From Candidatus Venteria ishoeyi (GTDB taxonomy: Bacteria > Pseudomonadota > Gammaproteobacteria > Beggiatoales > Beggiatoaceae), in assembly GCF_030378065.1 (NCBI RefSeq), contig NZ_JAUCGJ010000006.1, positions 1 to 64,000 on the forward strand: a stretch of 64,000 nt of DNA, read 5' to 3'. The position numbers and the translations under genes were made by a program. Of the stretch, positions 7,555 to 15,788 are shown piece after piece; the stretch's first letter is position 1; each line of letters starts with the position of its first letter. Below the pieces are notes generated by a model. It was not told where the DNA came from. It did no database searches and saw only the letters and a program-made list of their open reading frames with translations.

Positions 7555-8826
7555 TTAATTCCAGTCCAGCAAACGCTGCTCCCCTTCCAGGGTTTGTATA
7601 TCGGTAATATCCTGCGACATTTCCACAACGCCACGGTAGTTACGTTGTTTATCACGCACGGCAAAATAACGAATCATGACAAAACGCCCTTTCACATTAA
7701 TCCGAAAATCGGCAACATCTCGCGTGCCTTTTTTAAATTCCTCGACAATACGCAGTACCGTATCCACTGATTTTGGAGGATGGCACAGATGCACTGCACG
7801 CCCAATAATACCGGCGCTACGTGGAAACAGGCGCTCCTGACCACGGTTATAAAATAATACCTTATCATTTTCATCGACATAAGTAATATCTAAGGGCAGG
7901 GTTGTAAAAATCAGATTCACCTGCTCAGGTGTCATATAGCCTTCATCAAAATGAAACATACCCGCAGTATCAAAAGGCAGTTTTTTCTTGGGTTTCACCT
8001 GCGAAGGATGCACATAGTCCCCGCTATTTTCCTGAGCATCATGATTCACCGTTGGTTTAACCACTTCGGGTTCTGGTGCAGGCGCGGCTTCTTCTTCAAC
8101 CAAAACCGGAAAGGGGGGTGGTGTCTGTTCCAGCATCCAGCCGATTTCCTCATCCCCCGTGCGCATATCCAGCCAATCCTCTTCATCCAGCAACTCTAAT
8201 GCCCCTGGCAATAAACGCTGCTCTTCAACCTGCATCATACGCTCTAGCTCATTAAACAAATTTGCTGCACTTTGTTCAGCTGATTGCGCATTCCCCGCAT
8301 CAAGCGCCTGACGTACTGTTTTTATTAATGCGCGGTTGTCATCATGAAATGCCCACATGTTTTTGCTTGGAGAATCCCAACCATGTTTTTCCAGGCAAGG
8401 AAATAACTGATTTTCTTTACGTTGATAATGTAACTCTACCTTACAGATTTTATTAAAATAGAGCTTAAAATTATCCAGATCCTCAAGCGGATTAAACTGC
8501 CAGATTTGTTTAATCCAGGAACGCAGCAGAATATTCTCTTCCATATAGACACGTAACGGATGTCCGGCAGGAAACTGCTTAAGTTGATCGGCAGCTATTT
8601 TTTCTTCAACCACATGATGAAAAAAATCAATGACCGGCTTACTCTCACGAAAATCAATACCTTCAGCATCTAATTGCTTAAACACCAAAGCCAGATCATC
8701 CTGGCTGACACTGTCACAATCACTGCTAAATTTTGCGATTAAATCAGTGGCACTCTCACCATGACACAATAATTGTATAATTTCTTGAAGTGCATCACGA
8801 TGTGATTCAATAAGGAATTCGCTCAA
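7555..8826 (-). CDS. DUF438 - hemerythrin - PAS sensor protein
   Basis: The 423-residue soluble protein has an N-terminal DUF438-type segment (about 1-75), a hemerythrin-like four-helix domain with metal-ligand candidates (HPLR near 89, ELHYQRKENQLFP near 131-143, AFHDD near 159-163, VEEQRLLPG near 199), an acidic Pro/Ala-rich linker (about 235-275), and a C-terminal PAS domain (about 300-415). Such proteins are thought to sense oxygen, nitric oxide or redox state; no output domain is present. The start codon is an unusual TTG at 8824-8826, fixed by the strong site GGAGG about ten bases upstream. The gene appears monocistronic. Confidence 0.8.
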   Translation of the reverse strand: MSEFLIESHRDALQEIIQLLCHGESATDLIAKFSSDCDSVSQDDLALVFKQLDAEGIDFRESKPVIDFFHHVVEEKIAADQLKQFPAGHPLRVYMEENILLRSWIKQIWQFNPLEDLDNFKLYFNKICKVELHYQRKENQLFPCLEKHGWDSPSKNMWAFHDDNRALIKTVRQALDAGNAQSAEQSAANLFNELERMMQVEEQRLLPGALELLDEEDWLDMRTGDEEIGWMLEQTPPPFPVLVEEEAAPAPEPEVVKPTVNHDAQENSGDYVHPSQVKPKKKLPFDTAGMFHFDEGYMTPEQVNLIFTTLPLDITYVDENDKVLFYNRGQERLFPRSAGIIGRAVHLCHPPKSVDTVLRIVEEFKKGTRDVADFRINVKGRFVMIRYFAVRDKQRNYRGVVEMSQDITDIQTLEGEQRLLDWN

Positions 8827-8943
8827 AACAACCCCCTCCAGGCGTTGGTAATATAAAGACTGAGTATTTTAGTATGATATACTACTACCTTATAAGGCTT
8901 AATGACCTGATATAAGTCAATCCTGATACCGAACAAGCTTATC

Positions 8944-11900
8944 CTAATTAATCACATGAAACCCCGCCCAATACAATGGATGGGCAAAAGGTGGTTTATC
9001 TCCTGTTTGCAACAAGTGGTCGTCAGCCTTGAGACAACAGCGTTGAATACGTTCAATAGGCTCTGCAACGTCCGCAGGCAGATCATTGGTTTTCTGCTCA
9101 CAGGAAGCCAAATCCTCCAGCAACACTTTGAATTCTGCCTTGCTCATTTGCCGCATCCACTGTTGCGCGGCGTAGGTAATACGGGATAAAGACCAATCCG
9201 GCTGCTGTTGTTTTAACTGCAACCAGCCATAAGCAAACACCAGCCCGGTTAAATCCGTAATCGACCATAGCGTGCCCAGCACGGCCTGTACCCCGGCAGC
9301 GGCAAATCCCGGCCCTAAGCCTGCTGGTGCGGATAAACCCTGGCTCTGCTGCCCATAAAGATTACTTTCACAGGCGGATAAAATCAGTAATTCCACGCCG
9401 GATAAGGACAAAGCCGCGCAAGCCCACATCGGTATCCACTGATGGCCTTGCTTGCCACTGCCTAAACTCAGACCGCTGTCCGCCGGATGCTCAGGTGTAT
9501 AAGCCCCGTGCGCGGTAATATGTACCCATCGGCTGCGCCTCAGTTGCCGCAGAAATGTAGCGGCAGGCAAAGCCTGTTGCGGCAATTCCGCCGTGCTTTG
9601 CCACTGTTTTGCCACCCACAGGGCTTCGGGCAGGGCGCAGCTTAAACGCATTTCCTTTGCCTCATGTAAATGCCCGGTACTCAACACCCAATCCTGCTGC
9701 CTGTCTTGTTTTGCTGTTGTCTGCCGTTTTGCCTGCTGTTGCTGCCACCAATGACTGAGGCTGACACTGCGTAGCATTTTGTTTTCCAGCGGCAGCAGGG
9801 CTTCCCAGGCTAACTGTCCCAGCGGCGCAGGCAGAATCACCCGCAGATGTTCAGCCTGCGCCACTGCCAGCCAGCTTGCCAGTGCTTTGGCAAACCCCGT
9901 TACCTGCGGGCTGTCCATGACTTCGTCCCAGCATTGTTCCTGCAAAGCTGGATTATCCTCGTTGCTATGGTCTGTTTTGTCCTTGTCTGCGCTGGCCCAG
10001 TTGTCCGCCCAGAGTTTACACAAATCATCCCAGCCTTGCTGCGCCGCGCAGATTTCCGGCAATTCGCGCAGGCTTAAACCCTGCCCATCCAGCCATAACA
10101 CTTTAAGTTGTTGTGAACCGGAATCAAAAAATGGCTGCGCCAGGACTTCTCCCTGTTGTTGTAAATGTTTTTGGCAGGCGCTGATGTCCGGCAGCGGCGG
10201 CAGATATTTTTCCACTTGTTGCAGCCACACATCCAGCGGCGGCCACATCCGGTCTCCCAGAGAAATCCCCTGTTGCTGTGCGCTTTCAATATAAGAAAAA
10301 CTGTGTTTTAAGCTACCCCACAAGGCTGTGCCGGTGGTTTCCGCCCAGTCTGGCGGCAATTTCACATGCAGGCCGTGCAAACCAGCGCGGCTGTGTTCCA
10401 GCGTTTGCCACAGCGCGGCAGTATCGGTTTCACCACACTGCTGACTGATTACAGTTTGAGTCCAGCCCTGTATTGCGCCTTCCAAAGCCCCGGCATGAGG
10501 CGGCGACAACAGGGCCAGTAAACGCTCAAAACGGGCATTCAGTCCGGCGGGGCTGTGGGCATCCCCCACTTGTTGGAGAAAATCATGGCTCGCCTGTTGT
10601 ATCAGTTTTTTGGTTTTACCTTGCACCAGCGCCAGCAATGCCTGAAATTCATGTTCCTGCAAGCAGGGTTTGGGTTTTGCAGGCTCAAATAATAAAGACT
10701 GATAATCTTTCAACCAGGGTTCAGGTTCTGCCGAGTCAAATAATAAAGACTGATAATCCTTATGACTGAGCGCAGTGAGTATACGGGCCAGCGGCTTTGC
10801 CTGTTTTAACAGATTTTCCCAGGCCAGCGCCAAATCCGCGCTGACATGCTGTTCTTCTCCATTTTTTAAGGCACTGATGGCCTGCTGTAAATTCGGTTGA
10901 GATTCATCGTCTAATAAAGAATCCACTTCCAGTTCCGGCAGGGTGCGGATCCATAAGTTTAATATCGGATGCGGATTTTCCGGGTCTTCCGTCACCTCCC
11001 ACCAGCCTGCGGCGGTAAATAAGGCTTGCAGCCGGGTTGCATCGGTCCAGGGCGGGTTTTGCTGCCAGTCCTGTAAACATTCCGGTGCTTCAATGTGGCG
11101 CAAACGGCAATCACCGACCAGGCACAGACCCAGCATCACCCCCGGCAGGTTGCCAATACCCGCCACGGGCAAGTCCAGGTTTTCCATGATATGCCGCATC
11201 AGCCAGTCGCTTAAAGCGCTGCTTGCGCTACGGGTTTCGCGGCTGTTTTGCCAGTTTTCCAGCAAAACCTGCTGTTTGCGGGTTATCTGTACTTGCTGGT
11301 TTAAGCCCTGAGTTAAAGACCAGCAGGCCAGCGGGTGGGAGAGACAAGACCAGCGCTTGCCGCTTAAATTGGGATAGACCTGTTGTAGCCTTGTAATCTG
11401 TTCTGAAATCTTTTGCTGTTGTTGTGATAACAGTTCAAGCTGGTGTAAATCAGGGTGGTTTAAGGTTTTTTCCAGGTTTGCATACACGCCGCGCAAAGTC
11501 GCTTGCGCCTGCCCCTGGGATAAGACATACAAGGCCCGGCTCAGGCGTAGTAATTTGGAAACCGGTAAAAACTTAAAATGTAAGCCGTTTTTTTGTGGAT
11601 CATGCCAGGATAACAGCCGTTTTTGCAGGGAGGATTGCAGGGAGAAACTAAAGTGGGCGGGGTTGGGGGTGGTTTCAAGGTGTATGTGCCAGTTTTTTTG
11701 TAAAATAGGCCAGTCATCAGCGGAAATTTGTCCCGCCAAGGCCCAGGACCACAGACCCAGTTCGGGTAATTTTGCCGTGGCTGCGGCATAAAGTCCGGTG
11801 TTGTGTAATGTGCCTGTGTCGTGTTCTAACAGTTTTAATACTTGTTCATGCACCCCGGCGCTGGTTTCTCCCGCTGCCAGAAAAGTTTTTGCCTGCGCCA

Positions 11901-12726
11901 GACCGTCCCGGTAAGTCTCCAGTGCCTGCGCTGTCCGTCCCAGTTGCCCCAGTGTGAATCCGGCACCAATAAACAATTTCAGCATTTGCTCACGCACCCC
12001 GGCGCTGGTTTCTCCCGCTGCCAGAAAAGTTTTTGCCTGCGCCAGACCGTCCCGGTAAGTCTCCAGTGCCTGCGCTGTCCGTCCCAGTTGCCCCAGTGTG
12101 AATCCAGCATTAAAAAACAATCCCAGCGTTTGCTCACGCACCTTGGCGCTGGTTTCTCCCGCCGCCAGAAAAGCTGTTGCCTGCTTCAGACCGTCCCGGT
12201 AAGTCTCCAGTTTCTCCGCTGTCCGTCCCAGTTGCCCCAGTGTCAATCCGGCATTAACAAACAATTTCAGCGTTTGCTCACGCACCCCGGCGCTGGTTTC
12301 TCCCGCTGCCAGAAAAGCTGTTGCCTGCTTCAGACCGTCCCGGTAAGTCTCCAGTTTCTCCGCTGTCCGTCCCAGTTGCCCCAGTGTGATTCCGGTATTA
12401 ACAAACAATTTCAGCGTTTGCTCACGCACCCCGGCGCTGGTTTCTCCCGCCGCCAGAAAAGCTGTTGCCTGTTGCCTGCCGCTTTTATACAGGTCTAAGG
12501 CACTGTCTATATTCTGGAAATTATCTTCGGCTACATCTCCTGCCAGCCTATACAGAAACAGCAATAAAACCTTTTGTTCCGCGCTTTCAGGTTCTGGTGT
12601 GGTGGCGATGCTCTGTAGCAATTCCCCGGCAAAGTTTTGTACGCTCTCCAGCCAGTCTTCCAGGCTGGTGTCTGCCGGGTATTTAACGGCTACGGGGATT
12701 TGTTCGAGTAACTGTTTGTCATTCAT
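8944..12726 (-). CDS. repeat-CHAT caspase-like protease
   Basis: The 1260-residue protein has an N-terminal alpha-solenoid region with near-identical 48-residue repeats (about 85-310), a long helical middle (about 330-950), and a C-terminal CHAT domain. CHAT proteases are caspase/separase-like; the catalytic pair is visible as His1073 in ITAHGAY and Cys1119 in LSACESN, followed by the usual GPGFAAAGVQAVLGTLWSI segment. It is probably a cytoplasmic protease switched on by signals read by the solenoid, as in known TPR-CHAT systems. ATG 12726 (MNDKQ) is chosen because GGAA precedes it at good spacing; a frame open to 12852 runs into a palindromic repeat. It lies downstream of a membrane protein and a small glycine-rich protein on the same strand. 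Confidence 0.85.
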   Translation of the reverse strand: MNDKQLLEQIPVAVKYPADTSLEDWLESVQNFAGELLQSIATTPEPESAEQKVLLLFLYRLAGDVAEDNFQNIDSALDLYKSGRQQATAFLAAGETSAGVREQTLKLFVNTGITLGQLGRTAEKLETYRDGLKQATAFLAAGETSAGVREQTLKLFVNAGLTLGQLGRTAEKLETYRDGLKQATAFLAAGETSAKVREQTLGLFFNAGFTLGQLGRTAQALETYRDGLAQAKTFLAAGETSAGVREQMLKLFIGAGFTLGQLGRTAQALETYRDGLAQAKTFLAAGETSAGVHEQVLKLLEHDTGTLHNTGLYAAATAKLPELGLWSWALAGQISADDWPILQKNWHIHLETTPNPAHFSFSLQSSLQKRLLSWHDPQKNGLHFKFLPVSKLLRLSRALYVLSQGQAQATLRGVYANLEKTLNHPDLHQLELLSQQQQKISEQITRLQQVYPNLSGKRWSCLSHPLACWSLTQGLNQQVQITRKQQVLLENWQNSRETRSASSALSDWLMRHIMENLDLPVAGIGNLPGVMLGLCLVGDCRLRHIEAPECLQDWQQNPPWTDATRLQALFTAAGWWEVTEDPENPHPILNLWIRTLPELEVDSLLDDESQPNLQQAISALKNGEEQHVSADLALAWENLLKQAKPLARILTALSHKDYQSLLFDSAEPEPWLKDYQSLLFEPAKPKPCLQEHEFQALLALVQGKTKKLIQQASHDFLQQVGDAHSPAGLNARFERLLALLSPPHAGALEGAIQGWTQTVISQQCGETDTAALWQTLEHSRAGLHGLHVKLPPDWAETTGTALWGSLKHSFSYIESAQQQGISLGDRMWPPLDVWLQQVEKYLPPLPDISACQKHLQQQGEVLAQPFFDSGSQQLKVLWLDGQGLSLRELPEICAAQQGWDDLCKLWADNWASADKDKTDHSNEDNPALQEQCWDEVMDSPQVTGFAKALASWLAVAQAEHLRVILPAPLGQLAWEALLPLENKMLRSVSLSHWWQQQQAKRQTTAKQDRQQDWVLSTGHLHEAKEMRLSCALPEALWVAKQWQSTAELPQQALPAATFLRQLRRSRWVHITAHGAYTPEHPADSGLSLGSGKQGHQWIPMWACAALSLSGVELLILSACESNLYGQQSQGLSAPAGLGPGFAAAGVQAVLGTLWSITDLTGLVFAYGWLQLKQQQPDWSLSRITYAAQQWMRQMSKAEFKVLLEDLASCEQKTNDLPADVAEPIERIQRCCLKADDHLLQTGDKPPFAHPLYWAGFHVIN
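11845..12470 (-). repeat. 144-bp tandem repeats inside the CHAT gene
   Basis: Units of 144 bases (48 residues) recur with starts near 11845, 11989, 12133, 12277 and 12421, the last partial. Each encodes a block with GRTA-LETYRDGL, AATFLAAGETS-like and REQ-LKLF elements. Neighbouring units are nearly identical in DNA, so they arose or were homogenised recently. The period is longer than the 34-residue TPR or the 42-residue kinesin-light-chain repeat. Confidence 0.85.
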
Positions 12727-12751
12727 AACACGGGTTCCATGAGACATTTTA

Positions 12752-12989
12752 GCCCTGAAAGGGATAAACATACCAGCCTGGGGCAGCGCCCCAGGTAGGT
12801 TATTTGGTTGAATTAGAGCCCTGAAAGGGCGATACATCAGAGGATGCATCATTGATGTATCGCCCTTTCAGGGCTCTGGTATCATCATATTACAAACCCA
12901 GGGTGTCGCCCTGGGCTGGTATGTTACGCCCTTTTGGGGCCGGTATGTTACGCCCTGTTGGGGCCGGTATGTTACGCCCCGTTGGGGCT
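12752..12989. repeat. cluster of palindromes and 24-bp tandem repeats
   Basis: This gap between the CHAT gene and the upstream membrane-protein gene holds CCTGGGGC-AGC-GCCCCAGG (about 12778-12796), a perfect 25-base inverted repeat at 12815-12839 and 12853-12877 with a 13-base loop, CCCAGGG-TGTCG-CCCTGGG near 12898, and three 24-base direct repeats of GGTATGTTACGCCC-type sequence at 12918, 12942 and 12966. No gene is present in 12727-13071. The palindrome may separate expression of the CHAT gene from the genes upstream. Confidence 0.75.
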
Positions 12990-13071
12990 GGTTTTGCGGA
13001 AAATATGTCTGCGTAACTTGTGTATAAGGATGAGATAAAGACGTTGGGAATGAGCGTTAATCAATATTTTA

Positions 13072-14004
13072 TCAAGCCGCAGGCTTGATAGTACGCACCT
13101 GCCCCGCTGCATCCTTAAACCGGTTATTATGCAAATAACGCCAGGCAATCTGGTATTTTTCCGCTTGCGGACGCTGTGCCAGGTCGTTGATATTCTCCCG
13201 CGCCGCCACTTCCGCCAACGCCGCACCCACCTGGGGATCTAACAAACCCCGGTGGCTGTCAAACAGGGATTTGAAAATCTCGCCATAAACCGCGTGGAGA
13301 TGCAGAGACAGGCGATACAGCAAATAAGCGGCAAGCCAGGACGCACCAGCCAGTGCCAGCAATACCGGGCCATCCGGCAAATAAGTGTAACTGCCGGGAC
13401 TCAGCATTTGCATCAAGGCGTAGGCCAGCGCCGCAAGCCCGCAGATTTTCAGCGCCACGGCGGTGTATAAGGTGCTGTCCGCCAGCGCCTGCTGGTTATC
13501 AAGCTCTTCGCGTAAATCATTATCCAGCAGCAGCCACAGCCTATACCAGTAAAATATGCTATCCATGCCGTAACAGCGCTTGGGGTATTCTTCATAGGCG
13601 GTAATCAGATTGCCTATGCGGGTGGGGGCGGCAGCATAAAATTCGCCCTTGCCATCTGTGGGGAAACGCCGCAGTTCCACCGAGGCTTCCGCTGCTGTTT
13701 CCGGCTTGTCCAGCGCAGCCAATAAATGCTGTAAACGCCCTTGCTCCCGTTTGATAAACAGATTATGCACCGGGGCAGGCCAGTAACGCCGCCCTTCAAA
13801 ACCCATATAAATCTGCATATCCAGCACGACCAGCAGCCAGCCGCAGAATACGCTGGAGAGCGTCAACAGGGTTTCCGGGGCAAGCGTTACGCCGAGGCTG
13901 TTGAGCAGGCTGTGCAGCAGCGGATACAAAGCCAGCGCAAACACAAAACCCGGCAACAGCAGACGAAATACCAGTTTCAGGTTAAACGCAAATGGCATTT
14001 TCAT
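13072..14004 (-). CDS. four-TM membrane protein of the CHAT module
   Basis: The family is not recognised. The 310-residue protein shows two hydrophobic helices near the N-terminus (about 9-33 and 46-67), a polar middle of roughly 100 residues, two more helices (about 171-196 and 207-230), and a C-terminal soluble tail. This implies an inner-membrane protein with cytoplasmic middle and tail domains. Its ATG overlaps the stop of the upstream 91-residue gene (ATGA), so the two are translationally coupled. It precedes the CHAT protease gene across a repeat-filled gap of about 345 bases. In an effector-protease module it could be the target, a pore or an anchor; that is inference only. Confidence 0.65.
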   Translation of the reverse strand: MKMPFAFNLKLVFRLLLPGFVFALALYPLLHSLLNSLGVTLAPETLLTLSSVFCGWLLVVLDMQIYMGFEGRRYWPAPVHNLFIKREQGRLQHLLAALDKPETAAEASVELRRFPTDGKGEFYAAAPTRIGNLITAYEEYPKRCYGMDSIFYWYRLWLLLDNDLREELDNQQALADSTLYTAVALKICGLAALAYALMQMLSPGSYTYLPDGPVLLALAGASWLAAYLLYRLSLHLHAVYGEIFKSLFDSHRGLLDPQVGAALAEVAARENINDLAQRPQAEKYQIAWRYLHNNRFKDAAGQVRTIKPAA

Positions 14005-14276
14005 GTTTCGTTCTCACCGTTATCATCGTTATATTTGTCATTCAGGCCACCACCCGTGCCATGTGGCCCGAAACCGTGCAACCCGCCACCGCGCGTAATA
14101 CCACGCTCCAGGCCTTTACGGGTCGCGCCAACCTTGGCACGTTGCAGCAGCGCCTGATACAGCGGATCATCCGGCTTCAGTTGTTCGCGTAAAGCCAGCA
14201 GCAGTTTTTCATCATCGTCGGGATGCTTGCTGTCCAGGGTTTGTAGTAATTTCAGCGTTTCACGTAAATCAGTCAT
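14001..14276 (-). CDS. small protein with glycine-rich tail, CHAT module
   Basis: No known family is recognised. The 91-residue protein has a charged helical first half (about 1-55, rich in Leu, Asp and Lys) and a Gly/His/Asn-rich tail (GITRGGGLHGFGPHGTGGG) that looks disordered. GAGG about eight bases upstream supports the ATG at 14276. It is the first gene of the minus-strand group and overlaps the membrane-protein gene by four bases. The unstructured tail could be a cleavage substrate or regulatory peptide for the CHAT protease; this is speculation from context. Confidence 0.55.
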   Translation of the reverse strand: MTDLRETLKLLQTLDSKHPDDDEKLLLALREQLKPDDPLYQALLQRAKVGATRKGLERGITRGGGLHGFGPHGTGGGLNDKYNDDNGENET

Positions 14277-14502
14277 AAGATAAATGCCTCTTTATTAAAA
14301 GTTTTTCTGTTGATAATAGCGTGTATTTATTTAAGCGGCATAAAATACCGTTTATCCATTACGCACGCTATTCAGCACCAAATTACCAGACCAAATTACC
14401 AGACAGCCATGTAAATTACCAAGTAATTACCTCGTTCCCGGCATTTGCATTGGAAATACAGACCTTGGAAGCTTCTGCTACTTCCTGTATCTGGCAAGCT
14501 AG

Positions 14503-14610
14503 AAGGCTGTCCGAGAATAGCAAAATCAGTGATTTATCCAAAATTAACTTATTATTTATCAATGACTTAGAAATCCAGTTTTTTAAAAAACCGAGTTCTC
14601 AGACAGCCTC
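14503..14610. mobile_element. MITE-like element, family B
   Basis: The 108-base unit has imperfect inverted ends AAGGCTGTCCGAGAA and TTCTCAGACAGCCTC and is flanked on both sides by CTAG (14499-14502 and 14611-14614), a likely 4-base target duplication. The interior matches, in reverse orientation, the copy at 27825-27933. It has no transposase and presumably moves in trans. Any reading frame across it is incidental. Confidence 0.75.
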
Positions 14611-14614
14611 CTAG

Positions 14615-15025
14615 ACTATACGCGCTCTATCCCAATGTTGTTTGGTATTTTCCGTTATACTGTCCGTCATGGCTCACTTCCTCTGCTAAGCATTTGTTTT
14701 CTTATCTAAAAACTTAGCAGTTTATTGGGGAGTGAGTTACCTGATTTTTTAAACAGCCTTGCCAGCAAAAATATCATTACCTGACGGATTGATGACCAAG
14801 GCCAAAACAGGCGCACAAGCAGCTTATGTCACGGTTTTCATAACGCAGGAAATGGAAAAAAAGACCAGCCAAGTTGCTGAAGTTATAAAATTCTCACTCC
14901 TAAGAAACACACATGAAGCAATTGCGGCATCTTTAACAGGTCTTTGCTTAAAAGACCTTCAAAACAAGCTTGCTGGTATACTAGTAAATGACTCACCCAA
15001 CAAATCTTAACCACATAAGCACATA
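14615..15025. repeat. decayed repeat region including family C copy
   Basis: No credible gene is present. An inverted repeat CTGCTAAG / CTTAGCAG spans 14683-14720. From about 14726 (GGGGAGTGAG) to 14904 (CTCACTCCTAAG) lies a diverged copy of dispersed family C; its right half (CATAACGCAGGAAATGG onward) is close to the copies at 15555 and 62221. An 83-codon open frame across it follows the repeat and has no ribosome site. The last 120 bases must hold the mobB promoter, but none is clear. Confidence 0.5.
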
Positions 15026-15547
15026 ATGAAAAACAAACAACGTCCCATCTTAGGTATTGCCGCATTCAGCGGTACCGGAAAAACCACCTTATTAACCCAA
15101 TTGATACCCTGGCTGCGGCAGCAGGGCTTAAAGGTTGCGCTGATTAAACACACCCATCACGGCGTAGACATGGATAAACCCGGTAAAGATACCTATCGCG
15201 CCAGAGAAGCAGGTGCGCATCCGGTCATCCTGGCTTCCGGTAAACGCTGGGCCTTAATGGAGGAAACCCCGGAGCAACAGGAGCCGGATCTGGATAATTT
15301 ACTTAAACACTTACAGGCATTTGATCTGGATTTGGTACTGGTGGAAGGCATGAAACACGCTGCTATTCCTAAAATTGAACTGCACCGCCCCGAATTAGGC
15401 CAGCCTCGTTTATACCCGGATGATGAACAAGTTATCGCAGTTGCTTGTAATGCGCCATTAAACCCTGAACCCAAGGTTCCGGTATTGGATTTGGATCAGG
15501 TTGCAGAAATTGGGCTATTTATTCAGGATTTTGTGAAGTCCTCTTGA
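15026..15547 (+). CDS. mobB: molybdopterin-guanine dinucleotide biosynthesis adapter MobB
   Basis: MobB is a small P-loop GTPase that assists MobA in converting molybdopterin to the guanine dinucleotide cofactor used by DMSO-reductase-family enzymes. The 173-residue protein begins ILGIAAFSGTGKTTL, with the Walker A loop at about 14-21, followed by the family segments IKHTHHGVDMDKPGKDTYR (about 41-59) and LVLVEGMKHA. Length matches single-domain MobB. It lies alone between two MITE-like elements; mobA is not in the window. No strong ribosome site precedes the ATG. Confidence 0.92.
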   Translation: MKNKQRPILGIAAFSGTGKTTLLTQLIPWLRQQGLKVALIKHTHHGVDMDKPGKDTYRAREAGAHPVILASGKRWALMEETPEQQEPDLDNLLKHLQAFDLDLVLVEGMKHAAIPKIELHRPELGQPRLYPDDEQVIAVACNAPLNPEPKVPVLDLDQVAEIGLFIQDFVKSS

Positions 15548-15554
15548 TGACCTA

Positions 15555-15731
15555 CTTAGGAACGAGGATGAAATAAGAACCGAAACCGGGCGCAGGATTT
15601 TTGTTCATTTTCAAGGCATGAAAACAGGCGCATAGCAAGCTATGTAACTGCCTAAGTCCAAACAGGCATAACGCAGAAAATGGAGAAAAAGGCCAGCTTG
15701 GTTTCGGGAATTATAAAATCCTCGTTCCTTA
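15555..15731. mobile_element. MITE-like element, family C
   Basis: The unit begins CTTAGGAACGAGGATGAAA and ends AAAATCCTCGTTCCTTA, so its ends are inverted complements. The interior (TTCATTTTCAAGGCATGAAA, AGCAAGCTATGTAACTG, CGCAGAAAATGGAGAAAAA) matches the element at 62221-62386 in reverse orientation. It differs at two end positions on both sides in a compensatory way. It has no coding capacity. Confidence 0.65.
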
Positions 15732-15788
15732 TGCTTGTCGGTATCTGCCTGTCAGACAACAATGTCAATATAGACTTTATTCAAAAAG

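Noticed and set aside
11845-12470. Tandem repeats as a CRISPR array
   Set aside because: The 144-base units are coding, contiguous and lack spacers.
13072-14004. Bacterial gasdermin next to the CHAT protease
   Set aside because: The protein has four clear hydrophobic helices, unlike the soluble beta-rich gasdermin fold.
14321-14614. Open frame of 97 codons
   Set aside because: Its second half is a family B MITE; similar frames appear wherever the MITE is copied.
14759-15010. Open frame of 83 codons upstream of mobB
   Set aside because: It lies mostly in a diverged family C repeat, has no ribosome site, and its sequence is that of the repeat.
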